From positions 25,005-89,004 of the forward strand of contig DAORKG010000012.1 in assembly GCA_035439445.1 (NCBI GenBank): DNA of 64,000 bases, written 5' to 3'. Source of the stretch: UBA4416 sp035439445. GTDB lineage: Bacteria; Bacteroidota; Bacteroidia; B-17B0; Aurantibacillaceae. The notes beneath the pieces are model-generated. The model was not told where the DNA came from. It ran no database searches and was given only the letters and a program-made list of their open reading frames with translations. The translations under genes and the position numbers were made by a program. How positions within the stretch are numbered: the stretch's first letter is position 1; each line of letters starts with the position of its first letter. Shown piece by piece: positions 24,469 through 33,096 of the stretch.

Positions 24469-25227
24469 TTACCATTTTGCATTAGGGAACATACGAGGCA
24501 ATGCCTGCATTTCGGCTAAAATATAAGCTAGGTGTTCTGTATGAATTCCTTTGCGACTACCAGTTTGCATAAATACATTTTCTGGCTTTGTTAAAGTTGA
24601 TTTTACTAATAATTCGGAAATGTGCATTTCCCATTTTGTTTTTACAATATTTAGATCAACAGCAATACCTTCTTTTGTTAAAATGGCATCTACTTCATTC
24701 ATCTCAAATAACTCGCCAGTGTATTGCCATAATTCGTTTACAGCAGTTTGAGCTTTGTTATGACTCTCTTCAGTGCCATCACCAAAACGTTCTACCCATG
24801 ATGAGGTGTGACGTAAATGGTATGTTACTTCTTTAATTGATTTTTGAGCAATACCTGCTAAAGTTTCGTCTTTACTTTTTGCTAACTCTGTGTAAAAGTA
24901 AAAATCAAAACAATCCATGATTGCCTGACGAACAATCGTTCGAGCATAATCGCCGTTTGGTTGTTCGGTGATTTGTGCATTGTAATATTGTCTATCGTTT
25001 CTGAAATAAGCTAAGTCATCTTCAGTTCTTCCTTTGCCTTCAATGCTTGCGGCATATTCTAATAACGATTTTGCAGTACCTGTAATATCTAATGCAATAT
25101 TAGTTAAAGCTAAGTCTTCTTCTAAAAACGGTCCATGACCTGTCCATTCGCTTAAACGTTGGCCTAAAATTAAATTGGTATCGCCTAAACGAAGAGTATA
25201 TTGAAATAATGCTTCTTGTGTTGTCAT
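24469..25227 (-). CDS. paaC: Phenylacetyl-CoA epoxidase structural subunit PaaC
   Basis: A 252-residue all-helical ferritin-like protein (LRLGDTNLILGQRLSEW, LEEDLALTNIALD, RNDRQYYN, then HLRHTSSWVERFGDGTEESH). PaaC pairs with the catalytic subunit PaaA in the multicomponent epoxidase but has lost a functional di-iron site. It is preceded by paaB by 22 bases and is followed by the two small secreted proteins. Confidence 0.95.
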   Translation of the reverse strand: MTTQEALFQYTLRLGDTNLILGQRLSEWTGHGPFLEEDLALTNIALDITGTAKSLLEYAASIEGKGRTEDDLAYFRNDRQYYNAQITEQPNGDYARTIVRQAIMDCFDFYFYTELAKSKDETLAGIAQKSIKEVTYHLRHTSSWVERFGDGTEESHNKAQTAVNELWQYTGELFEMNEVDAILTKEGIAVDLNIVKTKWEMHISELLVKSTLTKPENVFMQTGSRKGIHTEHLAYILAEMQALPRMFPNAKW

Positions 25228-25249
25228 TTAAAATGAGAGTTTATAAAAA

Positions 25250-25537
25250 TTACATGTGTCCGATTGCATCCGGAATTTGATAAAACGTTGGATGACGGTA
25301 TACTTTGTCGTTTGCAGGTTCAAAGAAAGGTCCAATATCTTCAGGACTACTAGCTACAATAGCATTTGAAGGAACTACCCACAAAGATACTCCTTCGTTA
25401 CGGCGTGTGTATAAATCTCTTGCATTTTGTAAAGCCATTTCTTTATCAAACGCATGTAAGCTTCCGCAGTGAACAAATGGTTGTCCTGCTTTTTTTTGTA
25501 CAAATACTTCCCAAACCGGGCCTTGATTATCACTCAT
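25250..25537 (-). CDS. paaB: Phenylacetyl-CoA epoxidase subunit PaaB
   Basis: A 95-residue protein with the PaaB pattern: WEVFVQKKAGQPFVHCGSLHA, ALQNARDLYTRRNEGVSLWVVPS and a C-terminal PFFEPANDKVYRHPTFY. PaaB bridges the PaaAC dimers of the epoxidase. It lies between paaA and paaC with short gaps. Confidence 0.95.
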   Translation of the reverse strand: MSDNQGPVWEVFVQKKAGQPFVHCGSLHAFDKEMALQNARDLYTRRNEGVSLWVVPSNAIVASSPEDIGPFFEPANDKVYRHPTFYQIPDAIGHM

Positions 25538-25576
25538 TTTATTTTATCTTCAAAAATTTATTAATCTCTAATTTAA

Positions 25577-26518
25577 TTAAGCTGCAACGTAAATTTCGTT
25601 ACGTTTTTTTGCAAATGCTTGTGCTGCTTCTCTTACCCAAGCACCATCTTTGTGTGCTTTGTTACGAGCTGCTAAGCGTTCTTTATTACAAGGACCATTT
25701 CCACTGATTACGTTTTTAAATTCAGTCCAATCTGGTTGACTAAAGTCATAACCCTTTTTTTCCTCGTTCCATTTCAGGTTTGCATCAGGAACAGTTAGAC
25801 CTAAATATTGAACTTGTGGAACCGTTTGGTCAACAAAACGCTGACGTAATTGATCGTTGGTTTCGCGCTTAATTCTCCATTTCATAGCATTTTCGCTATT
25901 TGGAGATTCAGCATCCGGTGGACCAAACATCATCATAGTTGGGTACCACCAACGGTTTAAAGCATCTTGTGCCATTGCTTTTTGGTCTTCTGTACCAAAA
26001 GCTAAGCGAGTCATAATTTCAAATCCTTGACGTTGGTGGAAGCTTTCTTCCTTACAAATACGCACCATAGCTCGAGCATACGGACCATAAGAAGTACGTT
26101 GCAACATCACCTGGTTCATAATAGCAGCACCATCTACTAACCAACCCACGGCTCCAATATCTGCCCAAGTTAAGGTTGGGTAATTAAAAATTGAGGAATA
26201 TTTAGCTTTTCCGGTATGTAAATTATCTAATAATTCATCACGACTAACCCCTAATGTTTCGGCAGCTGTATATAAATATAAACCATGCCCGCCTTCGTCT
26301 TGAACTTTAGCCAGTAATACTACTTTTGAACGTAAACTTGGGGCACGTGTAATCCAGTTGCCTTCAGGCAGCATCCCCACAATTTCTGAATGGGCATGCT
26401 GAGAGATTTGGCGAATTAAATGCTTTCTATAATTTTCAGGCATCCAATCCTTTGGTTCAATCATTTCATTTTTGGCCAACTTGCCTTCAAATAAATCTTC
26501 AAATTTATTAACTTCCAT
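25577..26518 (-). CDS. paaA: Phenylacetyl-CoA epoxidase catalytic subunit PaaA
   Basis: A 313-residue ferritin-like di-iron oxygenase. The iron-ligand region is visible as HSEIVG, KVQDEGGHG and KEESFHQRQG, giving the E / ExxH / E / ExxH set. It epoxidises the ring of phenylacetyl-CoA using O2 and electrons from PaaE. It is first in the paaABC operon and has an exact Bacteroidota promoter at 26544-26575. Confidence 0.97.
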   Translation of the reverse strand: MEVNKFEDLFEGKLAKNEMIEPKDWMPENYRKHLIRQISQHAHSEIVGMLPEGNWITRAPSLRSKVVLLAKVQDEGGHGLYLYTAAETLGVSRDELLDNLHTGKAKYSSIFNYPTLTWADIGAVGWLVDGAAIMNQVMLQRTSYGPYARAMVRICKEESFHQRQGFEIMTRLAFGTEDQKAMAQDALNRWWYPTMMMFGPPDAESPNSENAMKWRIKRETNDQLRQRFVDQTVPQVQYLGLTVPDANLKWNEEKKGYDFSQPDWTEFKNVISGNGPCNKERLAARNKAHKDGAWVREAAQAFAKKRNEIYVAA

Positions 26519-26543
26519 TTTTGTTGTTTAGTTACGAATTATA

Positions 26544-26575
26544 CAAATATATGCTTTTGGTGGCTTTTTTTCAAA
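26544..26575 (-). promoter_or_regulatory. paaABC operon promoter
   Basis: On the minus strand TTTG (26575-26572), 20 bases, and TATATTTG (26551-26544) match the Bacteroidota consensus exactly; the ATG is 25 bases on. The rest of the 235-base spacer to paaE holds a small dyad ATCTG-N8-CAGAT (26655-26672) and a TATTTTTG -7 box for paaE (26730-26737). Confidence 0.8.
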
Positions 26576-26753
26576 CCTTTTGTGAGCAAATTAATACCAT
26601 TTAAACAGCTAAAATCATGTGAAGTTTAAGGCACCGCTAAAAAACTTCAATCCCATCTGATTTATACCAGATTAACTAACAAAATGCTAATTTTTAGGCT
26701 CTTTCTAATATATTTGTTTTTTATATCTATTTTTGCAATCTAAAATTTAAAAA

Positions 26754-27830
26754 ATGGCAAGATTTCATACCTTAAAAATAAAAGATGTTCGCAGAGAAAC
26801 GGCAGATGCTGTATCGGTAGCTTTTGACGTTCCTTTAACAATTCAGCACGAATATCAATTTAAGCAAGGGCAATATATTACGATTAAGTTAAATGTAAAC
26901 GGAGAAGAAATCCGTCGTTCGTATAGTATTTGTACTAGTCCATATAGCGAAAAAGAATTAAGAGTAGCAGTGAAAGAAGTAAAAGACGGACGTGCTTCTA
27001 CTTTAATTAATCGCAACTGGAAAGCAGGTGATACAGTTGAGGTAATGACGCCAATGGGTAATTTCAGTTCAGTTTTATCTGGAAATAATAAAAAACATTA
27101 TGTATTATTTGCAGGTGGAAGTGGAATTACTCCAATGATGAGTATTTTGAAGAGTGTTTTATACATTGAGAAACAAAGTAACATTACTTTGATTTATGCT
27201 AACCGTGATGAAGAGTCAACAATTTTTAAAGCAGAAATTGAAAAATTAGCAAATGATAACGCAGATAAATTAAAAGTATTTAATGTGTATGATAATCCTA
27301 AAAATCAAGTGAGTGATTTACAAAAAGGATTATTAACAACAGAAAGAGTGAAGGCAATTTTAGAGAATGTTGGTGGAGTAAATGCTGATGAGTATTTTAT
27401 TTGCGGTCCAGGGCCAATGATGGAAAATATTAAGCAGACTTTAGAGGGATTAAAAATTGCATCAGAGAAAATTCATATCGAGTACTTTAGCGCAGTAGTT
27501 GATGCAGTGAATAAAGCAGCAGGTAACGAACCAACAGGAGCAGACGTTAATAGTGAAATTACTGTTATTCAATATGGTATCGAAACACAAATGACTTTAA
27601 ACACAAGTGGTTTGACTATTTTGGACGCTGCTATTGAAGCGGGAGTTGATGCGCCTTTTAGCTGTAAGGGAGCTGTATGTTGTACTTGTCGTGCTAAGGT
27701 TATTGAAGGGAAAGCTAAAATGGATAACAATTTTGCCTTAACAGAAGCTGAGGTAGAAGATGGATTTATTTTAACTTGCCAAGCACATCCATTAACAGAA
27801 AAGTTGGTAGTTGATTTTGATGCTATTTAA
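26754..27830 (+). CDS. paaE: Phenylacetyl-CoA epoxidase reductase PaaE
   Basis: A 358-residue reductase: an FAD-binding barrel with RRSYSIC (about 55-61), an NAD(P)-binding domain (about 110-225, GGSGITPM) and a C-terminal plant-type [2Fe-2S] ferredoxin with Cys in CKGAVCCTC plus a distal LTC. It passes electrons from NAD(P)H to the PaaAC oxygenase. It is divergent from paaABC instead of last in the same operon, as it is in E. coli. A strong terminator follows. Confidence 0.95.
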   Translation: MARFHTLKIKDVRRETADAVSVAFDVPLTIQHEYQFKQGQYITIKLNVNGEEIRRSYSICTSPYSEKELRVAVKEVKDGRASTLINRNWKAGDTVEVMTPMGNFSSVLSGNNKKHYVLFAGGSGITPMMSILKSVLYIEKQSNITLIYANRDEESTIFKAEIEKLANDNADKLKVFNVYDNPKNQVSDLQKGLLTTERVKAILENVGGVNADEYFICGPGPMMENIKQTLEGLKIASEKIHIEYFSAVVDAVNKAAGNEPTGADVNSEITVIQYGIETQMTLNTSGLTILDAAIEAGVDAPFSCKGAVCCTCRAKVIEGKAKMDNNFALTEAEVEDGFILTCQAHPLTEKLVVDFDAI

Positions 27831-27852
27831 TTATAAGCATTATTAATTTTTG

Positions 27853-27882
27853 AAAAGCCTCCGCATTTGCAGAGGCTTTTTT
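27853..27882 (+). terminator. Terminator of paaE
   Basis: An AAAAGCCTC/GAGGCTTTT stem (27853-27861 with 27872-27880) with inner GC pairs and a short loop, followed by T. Its loop TTTG also reads as the -33 box of the next gene. Confidence 0.85.
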
Positions 27883-27896
27883 ATGAAGTATATTTG
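27866..27896 (+). promoter_or_regulatory. Promoter of the HEAT-repeat gene
   Basis: TTTG (27866-27869), 19 bases, and TATATTTG (27889-27896) match the consensus exactly; the ATG follows at 27916. The -33 box is the loop of the paaE terminator. Confidence 0.7.
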
Positions 27897-27915
27897 AGTA
27901 TAAGAATTTATTACC

Positions 27916-28431
27916 ATGAACTTTCAGGAAATACTAAATGATAAAACGCTTAAACCAAAAGAGAAAACAGAAACGTTAAGTCAATTGGTTTTAAATAATC
28001 CAAACAGTCTGAATGAATTAATAGAGTTTGCCAAAATATCTAAAGATCCAATTAAAGCAACAATAATTGAGAGTTATGAATTTGCTACTAAATTAAAACC
28101 AGAAATTGCCAATAAAACATTATTACATTTTGTGTCACAAACATTAACCGCAAAAGCACCTCGCGTTAAATGGGAATCTGCAAAAGTAATAGGTAATATA
28201 GCTCACTTATTTCCAAAACAATTAGAGGAGGCAATTAAAAACTTGCTCGTAAATACAGAACATGAAGGAACAGTGGTGCGCTGGAGTGCAGCATTTGCTT
28301 TATCACAAATTATAAAGTTAAAGACTCCAATAAATAAAGAGTTGATTCCCGCAATTGAATCAATTATAGAGAGAGAAGATAAAAATAGTATCAAAAAGAT
28401 TTATTTAGATGGACTGAAAAAATCTAAATAA
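27916..28431 (+). CDS. Small HEAT-repeat protein
   Basis: A 171-residue all-helical soluble protein. Helix pairs at about 75-110 (APRVKWESAKVIGNIA) and 117-145 (TVVRWSAAFALSQII) have the HEAT-repeat pattern of paired helices with conserved Arg/Trp/Ala positions. Such proteins usually act as scaffolds; the partner here is unknown. It has its own promoter between the paaE terminator and its ATG, and is convergent with purT. Confidence 0.75.
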   Translation: MNFQEILNDKTLKPKEKTETLSQLVLNNPNSLNELIEFAKISKDPIKATIIESYEFATKLKPEIANKTLLHFVSQTLTAKAPRVKWESAKVIGNIAHLFPKQLEEAIKNLLVNTEHEGTVVRWSAAFALSQIIKLKTPINKELIPAIESIIEREDKNSIKKIYLDGLKKSK

Positions 28432-28434
28432 GCT

Positions 28435-29607
28435 TTATTGACTAACTATACTGATTTGTTTTGATAAATCTATAGCTCTTTGTTTTACAGAATTTACATC
28501 TGATTGTAAGTTGTCATACGTTAATACAACACCCATTCGACGATAAGGTCTTGTTGTAGGTTTACCAAATAAACGTACATCAGTATTTGGATTACTTAAA
28601 ACATCAGTTACGCCTGTAAAGTGGTATGATGAACTGTCTGTATTTGCTAATAAAACAGCAGAAGCCCCATGTTGTTGTAATTGAATTTGTGGAATTGGAA
28701 AACCAATAATTGCTCGGGCATGTAGCTCGAACTCACTTAAATTTTGTGTGTTTGCTAAAGTTACCATTCCTGTATCATGCGGACGAGGAGACAATTCAGA
28801 AAAATAAATGCCTTTATCAGTCAAGAAAAATTCAACACCCCATAAGCCGGCTCCACTTAATGCTTCGGTTACCTTTGCGGCCATTTCTTGGGCTTCTTTT
28901 AAATCTTTATCACTTACTGCACATGGCTGCCAACTCTCTTGGTAGTCACCACGTTCTTGACGGTGACCAATTGGAGGGCAAAATAATGTAGGACCATTTT
29001 TTTGAGTAACAGTTAATAAAGTAATTTCAGAATTAAATTTGATAAACTCCTCTACAATTACTTCTTTATAATCGCCACGTGAACCTTCCATGGCATAGTT
29101 CCATGATTTCTCAATATCTTGTTCTGTTTTAATAATGCTTTGGCCTTTACCGCTACTGCTCATTAATGGTTTAACTACACAGGGAATGCCAATAACAGAA
29201 ACTGCTTTTTTAAAATCTTCTAAAGTTGTTGCGTATAAGTAGTTGGCTGTTCTTAATCCTAATTCTTTACTCGCTAAATCTCTGATAGCTTTGCGGTTCA
29301 TTGTAAAGTTAGCGGCCTTCGCACTTGGAACTACAGTGATACCTTGTTTTTCATAATCATAAAAACGCTCGGTTCTGATAGCTTCAATTTCTGGAACTAT
29401 TAAATCCGGTTTGTGTTTTGCAACTATAGCATCTAACGCATCTCCATCTAACATATTAATAACTTCATGTTCGTGAGCTACTTGCATAGCAGGTGCATCC
29501 TTATAGGAATCAACTGCAATCACATATTGTCCTAATCTTTGTAATGCAATGGTTACTTCTTTTCCTAATTCCCCTGAGCCTAGTAATAAAATTTTATGAC
29601 GCTTCAT
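28435..29607 (-). CDS. purT: Formate-dependent phosphoribosylglycinamide formyltransferase
   Basis: A 390-residue ATP-grasp enzyme with the N-terminal LLLGSGELGKEV motif, the ATP-binding loop region CVVKPLMSSSGKGQS, and the C-terminal LSPRPHDTGMVT motif. PurT makes formyl-GAR from GAR, formate and ATP in purine synthesis, without tetrahydrofolate. It is 14 bases downstream of a secreted protein gene on the same strand. No other purine genes are in view. Confidence 0.95.
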   Translation of the reverse strand: MKRHKILLLGSGELGKEVTIALQRLGQYVIAVDSYKDAPAMQVAHEHEVINMLDGDALDAIVAKHKPDLIVPEIEAIRTERFYDYEKQGITVVPSAKAANFTMNRKAIRDLASKELGLRTANYLYATTLEDFKKAVSVIGIPCVVKPLMSSSGKGQSIIKTEQDIEKSWNYAMEGSRGDYKEVIVEEFIKFNSEITLLTVTQKNGPTLFCPPIGHRQERGDYQESWQPCAVSDKDLKEAQEMAAKVTEALSGAGLWGVEFFLTDKGIYFSELSPRPHDTGMVTLANTQNLSEFELHARAIIGFPIPQIQLQQHGASAVLLANTDSSSYHFTGVTDVLSNPNTDVRLFGKPTTRPYRRMGVVLTYDNLQSDVNSVKQRAIDLSKQISIVSQ

Positions 29608-29621
29608 TTTTGTAAATGATT

Positions 29622-30263
29622 TTAAAATCTGAGAGTAAGTGTTGTTGGTAGTTTATCTTTCAATATTCCAAAATATAGTCCATATCCTGCGGCTAAACCT
29701 ATTGTTCCACCGATCAGGGCTTGTATTCTTCGTTTGGTTCTAGATACTCTTTCATAACCTAAAATATAAGCATCTTGTTCAATATAATTTGGATTACTGA
29801 TCGTATTATGTCTTATTCGAACTTTTGTTATTCCACTAAGAGCCATATACCCATATGGAAATACTGGAGCAAAAAACAATCCTAAGCCACCACTTGCCAA
29901 ACCAACAACACCCGCGCCAATTAAAGCTCCACGAGCTTTAAAACCTTTTCTGGCATCTCGTTCTCCGTACATGTAGTAAAGCATTTCTTCTCTTGTGAAA
30001 TAATTTCCTTTTAATGTGTCTTGGGAGTAATAATAATCTGTAAAACCAGAAGCATATTTTACGCAATAAATTTCATCATATTCGTAGTGTAATTTTTCAG
30101 CCGTGTTTGCAGGATTAATAATAGTAACAGCACCAATTAATGTATCTATTACTTTTTCCACCACATAATTACCATTCATTAATAAAATGGTGTCCTTATG
30201 TTGCGCATTCAAATTGATAGACAAAACAAAAAAGAATACTAATGATAGTGCTATTCTAGTCAT
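29622..30263 (-). CDS. Hypothetical secreted/membrane protein
   Basis: A 213-residue product with a signal peptide (about 1-20, ending LNAQ), a soluble beta-rich part (residues about 25-100), then two glycine-rich hydrophobic stretches (about 112-140, 183-200: GAGVVGLASGGLGL and IGGTIGLAAGYGLYFG) that could span the membrane. I do not recognise the family; proteins with this signal/beta/glycine-zipper arrangement are frequent in Bacteroidota. It is upstream of purT by 14 bases, so they are probably co-transcribed without obvious functional link. Confidence 0.6.
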   Translation of the reverse strand: MTRIALSLVFFFVLSINLNAQHKDTILLMNGNYVVEKVIDTLIGAVTIINPANTAEKLHYEYDEIYCVKYASGFTDYYYSQDTLKGNYFTREEMLYYMYGERDARKGFKARGALIGAGVVGLASGGLGLFFAPVFPYGYMALSGITKVRIRHNTISNPNYIEQDAYILGYERVSRTKRRIQALIGGTIGLAAGYGLYFGILKDKLPTTLTLRF

Positions 30264-30355
30264 AAGATTAAATATGTAACAAGTTTACAAATAATCTCAA
30301 ATAAATACTATCAAATGATATTGACATTTGAATGATTTTATTCAGAAAAACAGAC

Positions 30356-31414
30356 CTATTCTTCGAATTTAAAACTAATTGATTGAACGGATTGCGTCTT
30401 TGATAATGAATTTAACATTGCTTTAGCTTCAGGTAATTCAAACACTTCCTTTAAGTTTCTGATTTTTCCAATCGGAACATCGTTTTTAATACACTCTGAA
30501 AATAGTTTGTCAAAATTTTGTGTTTGAATGCGATCGTTCAATTTTGAAAACAAATCAGATCTGTTTGCAACTCGTAGTTGATTATTCTCAAATTCGATAT
30601 GGGAAAACAAATCGAGATTCAGAATTTCACACAAGTGTTTAAACTGTTTATCGCTTCCAATAGCAAAGGTAATTTGATGATTATCTTTTGTTGTAAAGAT
30701 TTCTCCATACGGGGCAATATTAGGATGTAATGAGCCTTGGGCTGTTGGTAGATGATGGGCAATCAGCCAATTAGTTGCCTGGTTAGCTAATGAAGCAACT
30801 GCAGTATCAAATAATGAAACTGTAATATGCGAACCTTTATTGTTTTTATGCTTATCTAAAAGTGCAATTAAAATTGCCTCTTTGAGTTGATGACCTGCTA
30901 AAATATCAATGAGTGCAACAGGCATTTTTAATGGAACTGCATTTTTTTCTCCATTCATAAACATAAATCCACTTTCTGCTTGCAAAATTAAATCATAAGC
31001 AGTGCGAGGACTTGAGTTCCCAAATCCATTAATAGATGCGTAAATTAAAGTTGGATTTAATTGTTTTAATGTATTGTAATCTACTTTTAATTTAAGGTCA
31101 TCTCCTAATTTGTAATTAGTAATTAAAACATCAGCTGTTTTAATTAATTCATAAAAGGATTGTAAATCTTTATCAATAGATAAATCTAAAAACAAAATTT
31201 CTTTACCTGCATTAACACTCCAAAAGTATGCACTAGTTTTATCTGTTTTATCTTCAGATTTTAATTTCCAAGAACGCGTCACATCTCCTCCCGTTTTTGG
31301 ATTCTCAATTTTAATCACCGTTGCGCCTAATTCAGCAAAAAATAAACCTGCCGATGGCCCAGCGAGCACACCAGCTAGTTCAATAACTTTTAAATCTGAA
31401 AAAGGTTTATGCAT
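30356..31414 (-). CDS. Class III (CaiB/BaiF) CoA-transferase
   Basis: A 352-residue family III CoA-transferase. It has the N-terminal LKVIELAGVLAGPSAGLFFAELGA motif and GDVTRSW, and the catalytic-region DLILQAESGFM with its conserved Asp. These enzymes move CoA between carboxylic acids or split CoA thioesters in the cytoplasm. The start is the ATG at 31414; the longer frame to 31444 reads through a dispersed repeat and is spurious. The aldo/keto reductase gene ends one base before that, so they are probably one operon. Confidence 0.85.
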   Translation of the reverse strand: MHKPFSDLKVIELAGVLAGPSAGLFFAELGATVIKIENPKTGGDVTRSWKLKSEDKTDKTSAYFWSVNAGKEILFLDLSIDKDLQSFYELIKTADVLITNYKLGDDLKLKVDYNTLKQLNPTLIYASINGFGNSSPRTAYDLILQAESGFMFMNGEKNAVPLKMPVALIDILAGHQLKEAILIALLDKHKNNKGSHITVSLFDTAVASLANQATNWLIAHHLPTAQGSLHPNIAPYGEIFTTKDNHQITFAIGSDKQFKHLCEILNLDLFSHIEFENNQLRVANRSDLFSKLNDRIQTQNFDKLFSECIKNDVPIGKIRNLKEVFELPEAKAMLNSLSKTQSVQSISFKFEE

Positions 31415-31419
31415 TTTTA

Positions 31420-31443
31420 TTCTCGACTTCGCTCGAACTGACA
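31420..31443 (-). repeat. Dispersed 24-base intergenic repeat, copy 2
   Basis: These 24 bases are the exact reverse complement of 13864-13887. The copy lies between the aldo/keto reductase stop and the CoA-transferase start. Confidence 0.85.
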
Positions 31444-31444
31444 A

Positions 31445-32431
31445 TTAAAAGGCAGCTTGAACAGGTTTGTTATTTAATATCAGTTCTATTTTTTCATTTA
31501 CTTCAGGAGTTATTAACGAAACAACATCTAAGGCTTTTAGATTTTCTATTAACTGTTCTTTTTTTGAGGCTCCTAAAATAGTAGTGCTGACATTTGGATT
31601 TTTAACTGTCCAAGCAATGGATAGTTGAGCTAAAGAAGTTCCTATTTCTTTTGCTAAGGCTGTTAACTTTTTTGTCTTCTCTATTTTAGATTCTTCTCCT
31701 AATGTTCGTTCTTTCAACCAGTCCATTCCTTCAATATGTAAACGGTTATCTTGAGGAATGCCATTGTTGTATTTCCCTGATAATAAACCAGAAGCCAAAG
31801 GACTCCAAATGGTTGTGCCTAATCCAAAATCTCTAAATAATAGTAAATAGTCTTTTTCCAATTTTGTTCTTTCAAACATATTATATTGAGGTTGTTCCAT
31901 AGTTGGTCCTATCAATCTATTACGTTCTGCAAAAACAAATGCGGCCATAATTTCGTCATTTGCCCATTCGCTGGTCCCCCAATATAAAATTTTACCCTGT
32001 TGTATTAAGGTATTCATTGCCCAAACGGTTTCTTCAATTGGGGTGTTTTTATCTGGTCGGTGACAAAAGAATAAATCTATGTAATCTACTTGTAAACGTT
32101 TTAATGCAGCGTGACAACCTTCGATAATATGTTTACGAGACAGGCCGGTTTGGTTTGGTTTTTTATCCTCATATCCAAAATAAACTTTACTACTAACGCA
32201 ATATGAACTGCGTGCCCAGTTTTTTTGTTTTAAAATATTACCCATTACAATTTCTGATTTTCCTGCAGCATATATTTCTGCATTATCAAAAAAGTTAATT
32301 CCGTTATCATAGGCAATACTCATTAGTTCATCAGCGGTATTGTTTTCTATCTGTTTTCCAAACGTAATCCAAGATCCAAATGATAAAGTACTTACTTGTA
32401 ATCCTGATTTTCCTAATCTTCTGTATTCCAT
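31445..32431 (-). CDS. Aldo/keto reductase, KCNAB/YghZ-like
   Basis: A 328-residue TIM-barrel oxidoreductase. The catalytic tetrad is visible: Asp49, Tyr54 (NAEIY), Lys82 (SSKVYFG) and a His in YIDLFFCHRPD. The sequence resembles the voltage-gated K+ channel beta-subunit/YghZ branch (LSFGSWITFG, YNMFERTKLEKDY). It would reduce aldehydes with NADPH in the cytoplasm. It lies upstream of the CoA-transferase on the same strand, and the DUF559 gene ends 22 bases before its start. Confidence 0.88.
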   Translation of the reverse strand: MEYRRLGKSGLQVSTLSFGSWITFGKQIENNTADELMSIAYDNGINFFDNAEIYAAGKSEIVMGNILKQKNWARSSYCVSSKVYFGYEDKKPNQTGLSRKHIIEGCHAALKRLQVDYIDLFFCHRPDKNTPIEETVWAMNTLIQQGKILYWGTSEWANDEIMAAFVFAERNRLIGPTMEQPQYNMFERTKLEKDYLLLFRDFGLGTTIWSPLASGLLSGKYNNGIPQDNRLHIEGMDWLKERTLGEESKIEKTKKLTALAKEIGTSLAQLSIAWTVKNPNVSTTILGASKKEQLIENLKALDVVSLITPEVNEKIELILNNKPVQAAF

Positions 32432-32453
32432 AATTTGATTTTAATTGCGATAC

Positions 32454-32903
32454 TTAAATATATGATTTAAATTTATTTATTGTGATTAATTGTCCCCCTC
32501 TGGAGGGGGAAGGGGGAGGACTATTTTTAGTTTCAATTTGTTCTATACAATTTAGAATAGCTACTCTTACTCTATCAATTTGATTCAGTATTTCATCATC
32601 TTGAAATCTAATTACAGTATATCCTAAGCCTTCTAACGCCTTTTGTTTATTATCGTCTTTAATCTTAATTTCATCCAGAAAATGAGAGTATCCATCAACT
32701 TCTATAATTAGTTTTAATTCTTTGCACATGAAATCGGCAATGTAATTTAAAATGGGTCTTTGACGATTAAATGAATAACCTAGTTTCTTACTTGAAAGAA
32801 CAAATTTCCATAAACACGCTTCTGCTTTTGTCATTTCATATCGGTTTTCATGAGCAAATGATTTTAAACGCTTATTATAGAAATTATTTTGTTCAGCTGG
32901 CAT
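32454..32903 (-). CDS. DUF559 (Vsr-like) endonuclease-domain protein
   Basis: A 149-residue protein with the DUF559 layout: N-terminal helix with RLKSFAHENRYEMTKAEACLW, then RPILNYIADFMCKELKLIIEVDGYSH, the D-x(n)-E-V-D-G core of the PD-(D/E)XK-like fold, and FQDDEIL. DUF559 proteins are related to Vsr mismatch endonucleases; their biological role is not established. The C-terminal tail (SPPPSPSRGGQ) is the translation of a G-rich repeat (32493-32520). The gene is bracketed by inverted copies of that repeat. Confidence 0.85.
   Translation of the reverse strand: MPAEQNNFYNKRLKSFAHENRYEMTKAEACLWKFVLSSKKLGYSFNRQRPILNYIADFMCKELKLIIEVDGYSHFLDEIKIKDDNKQKALEGLGYTVIRFQDDEILNQIDRVRVAILNCIEQIETKNSPPPSPSRGGQLITINKFKSYI
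32493..32520 (+). repeat. G-rich repeat, copy A (inside the DUF559 3' end)
   Basis: A 28-base element with a ccccctc/gaggggg hairpin core. Its reverse complement, with one mismatch, is copy B at 32927-32954. It is translated as the tail of the DUF559 protein. Confidence 0.9.
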
Positions 32904-32926
32904 TTTTCTCTCTTGTTTTTTACTTT

Positions 32927-32954
32927 TCCTCCCCCTGCCCCCTCCAGAGGGGGA
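32927..32954 (-). repeat. G-rich repeat, copy B (upstream of DUF559)
   Basis: An inverse copy of A with one mismatch in 28. It lies 24 bases upstream of the DUF559 start. Confidence 0.9.
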
Positions 32955-33059
32955 TATGCGTTGTTGGTTAGTTTTATAAATTATAAATATTTGCCTCTAT
33001 TTTCTTCAATTTTTTTGCAGGGATAGGTATTATTTGTTGTTTTCTATTTCGTTTTACAT

Positions 33060-33088
33060 TGTCCCCATTTGGAGGGGGTAGGGGAGGA
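33060..33088 (+). repeat. G-rich repeat, copy C (diverged)
   Basis: Same orientation as copy A, with three substitutions and two single-base deletions relative to it. It lies 9 bases after the aldehyde dehydrogenase stop. Confidence 0.8.
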
Positions 33089-33096
33089 TTTTTTAA

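Noticed and set aside
31415..31444. Ten extra N-terminal residues of the CoA-transferase
   Set aside because: They are a translation of the dispersed 24-base repeat; the family motif begins after the ATG at 31414.
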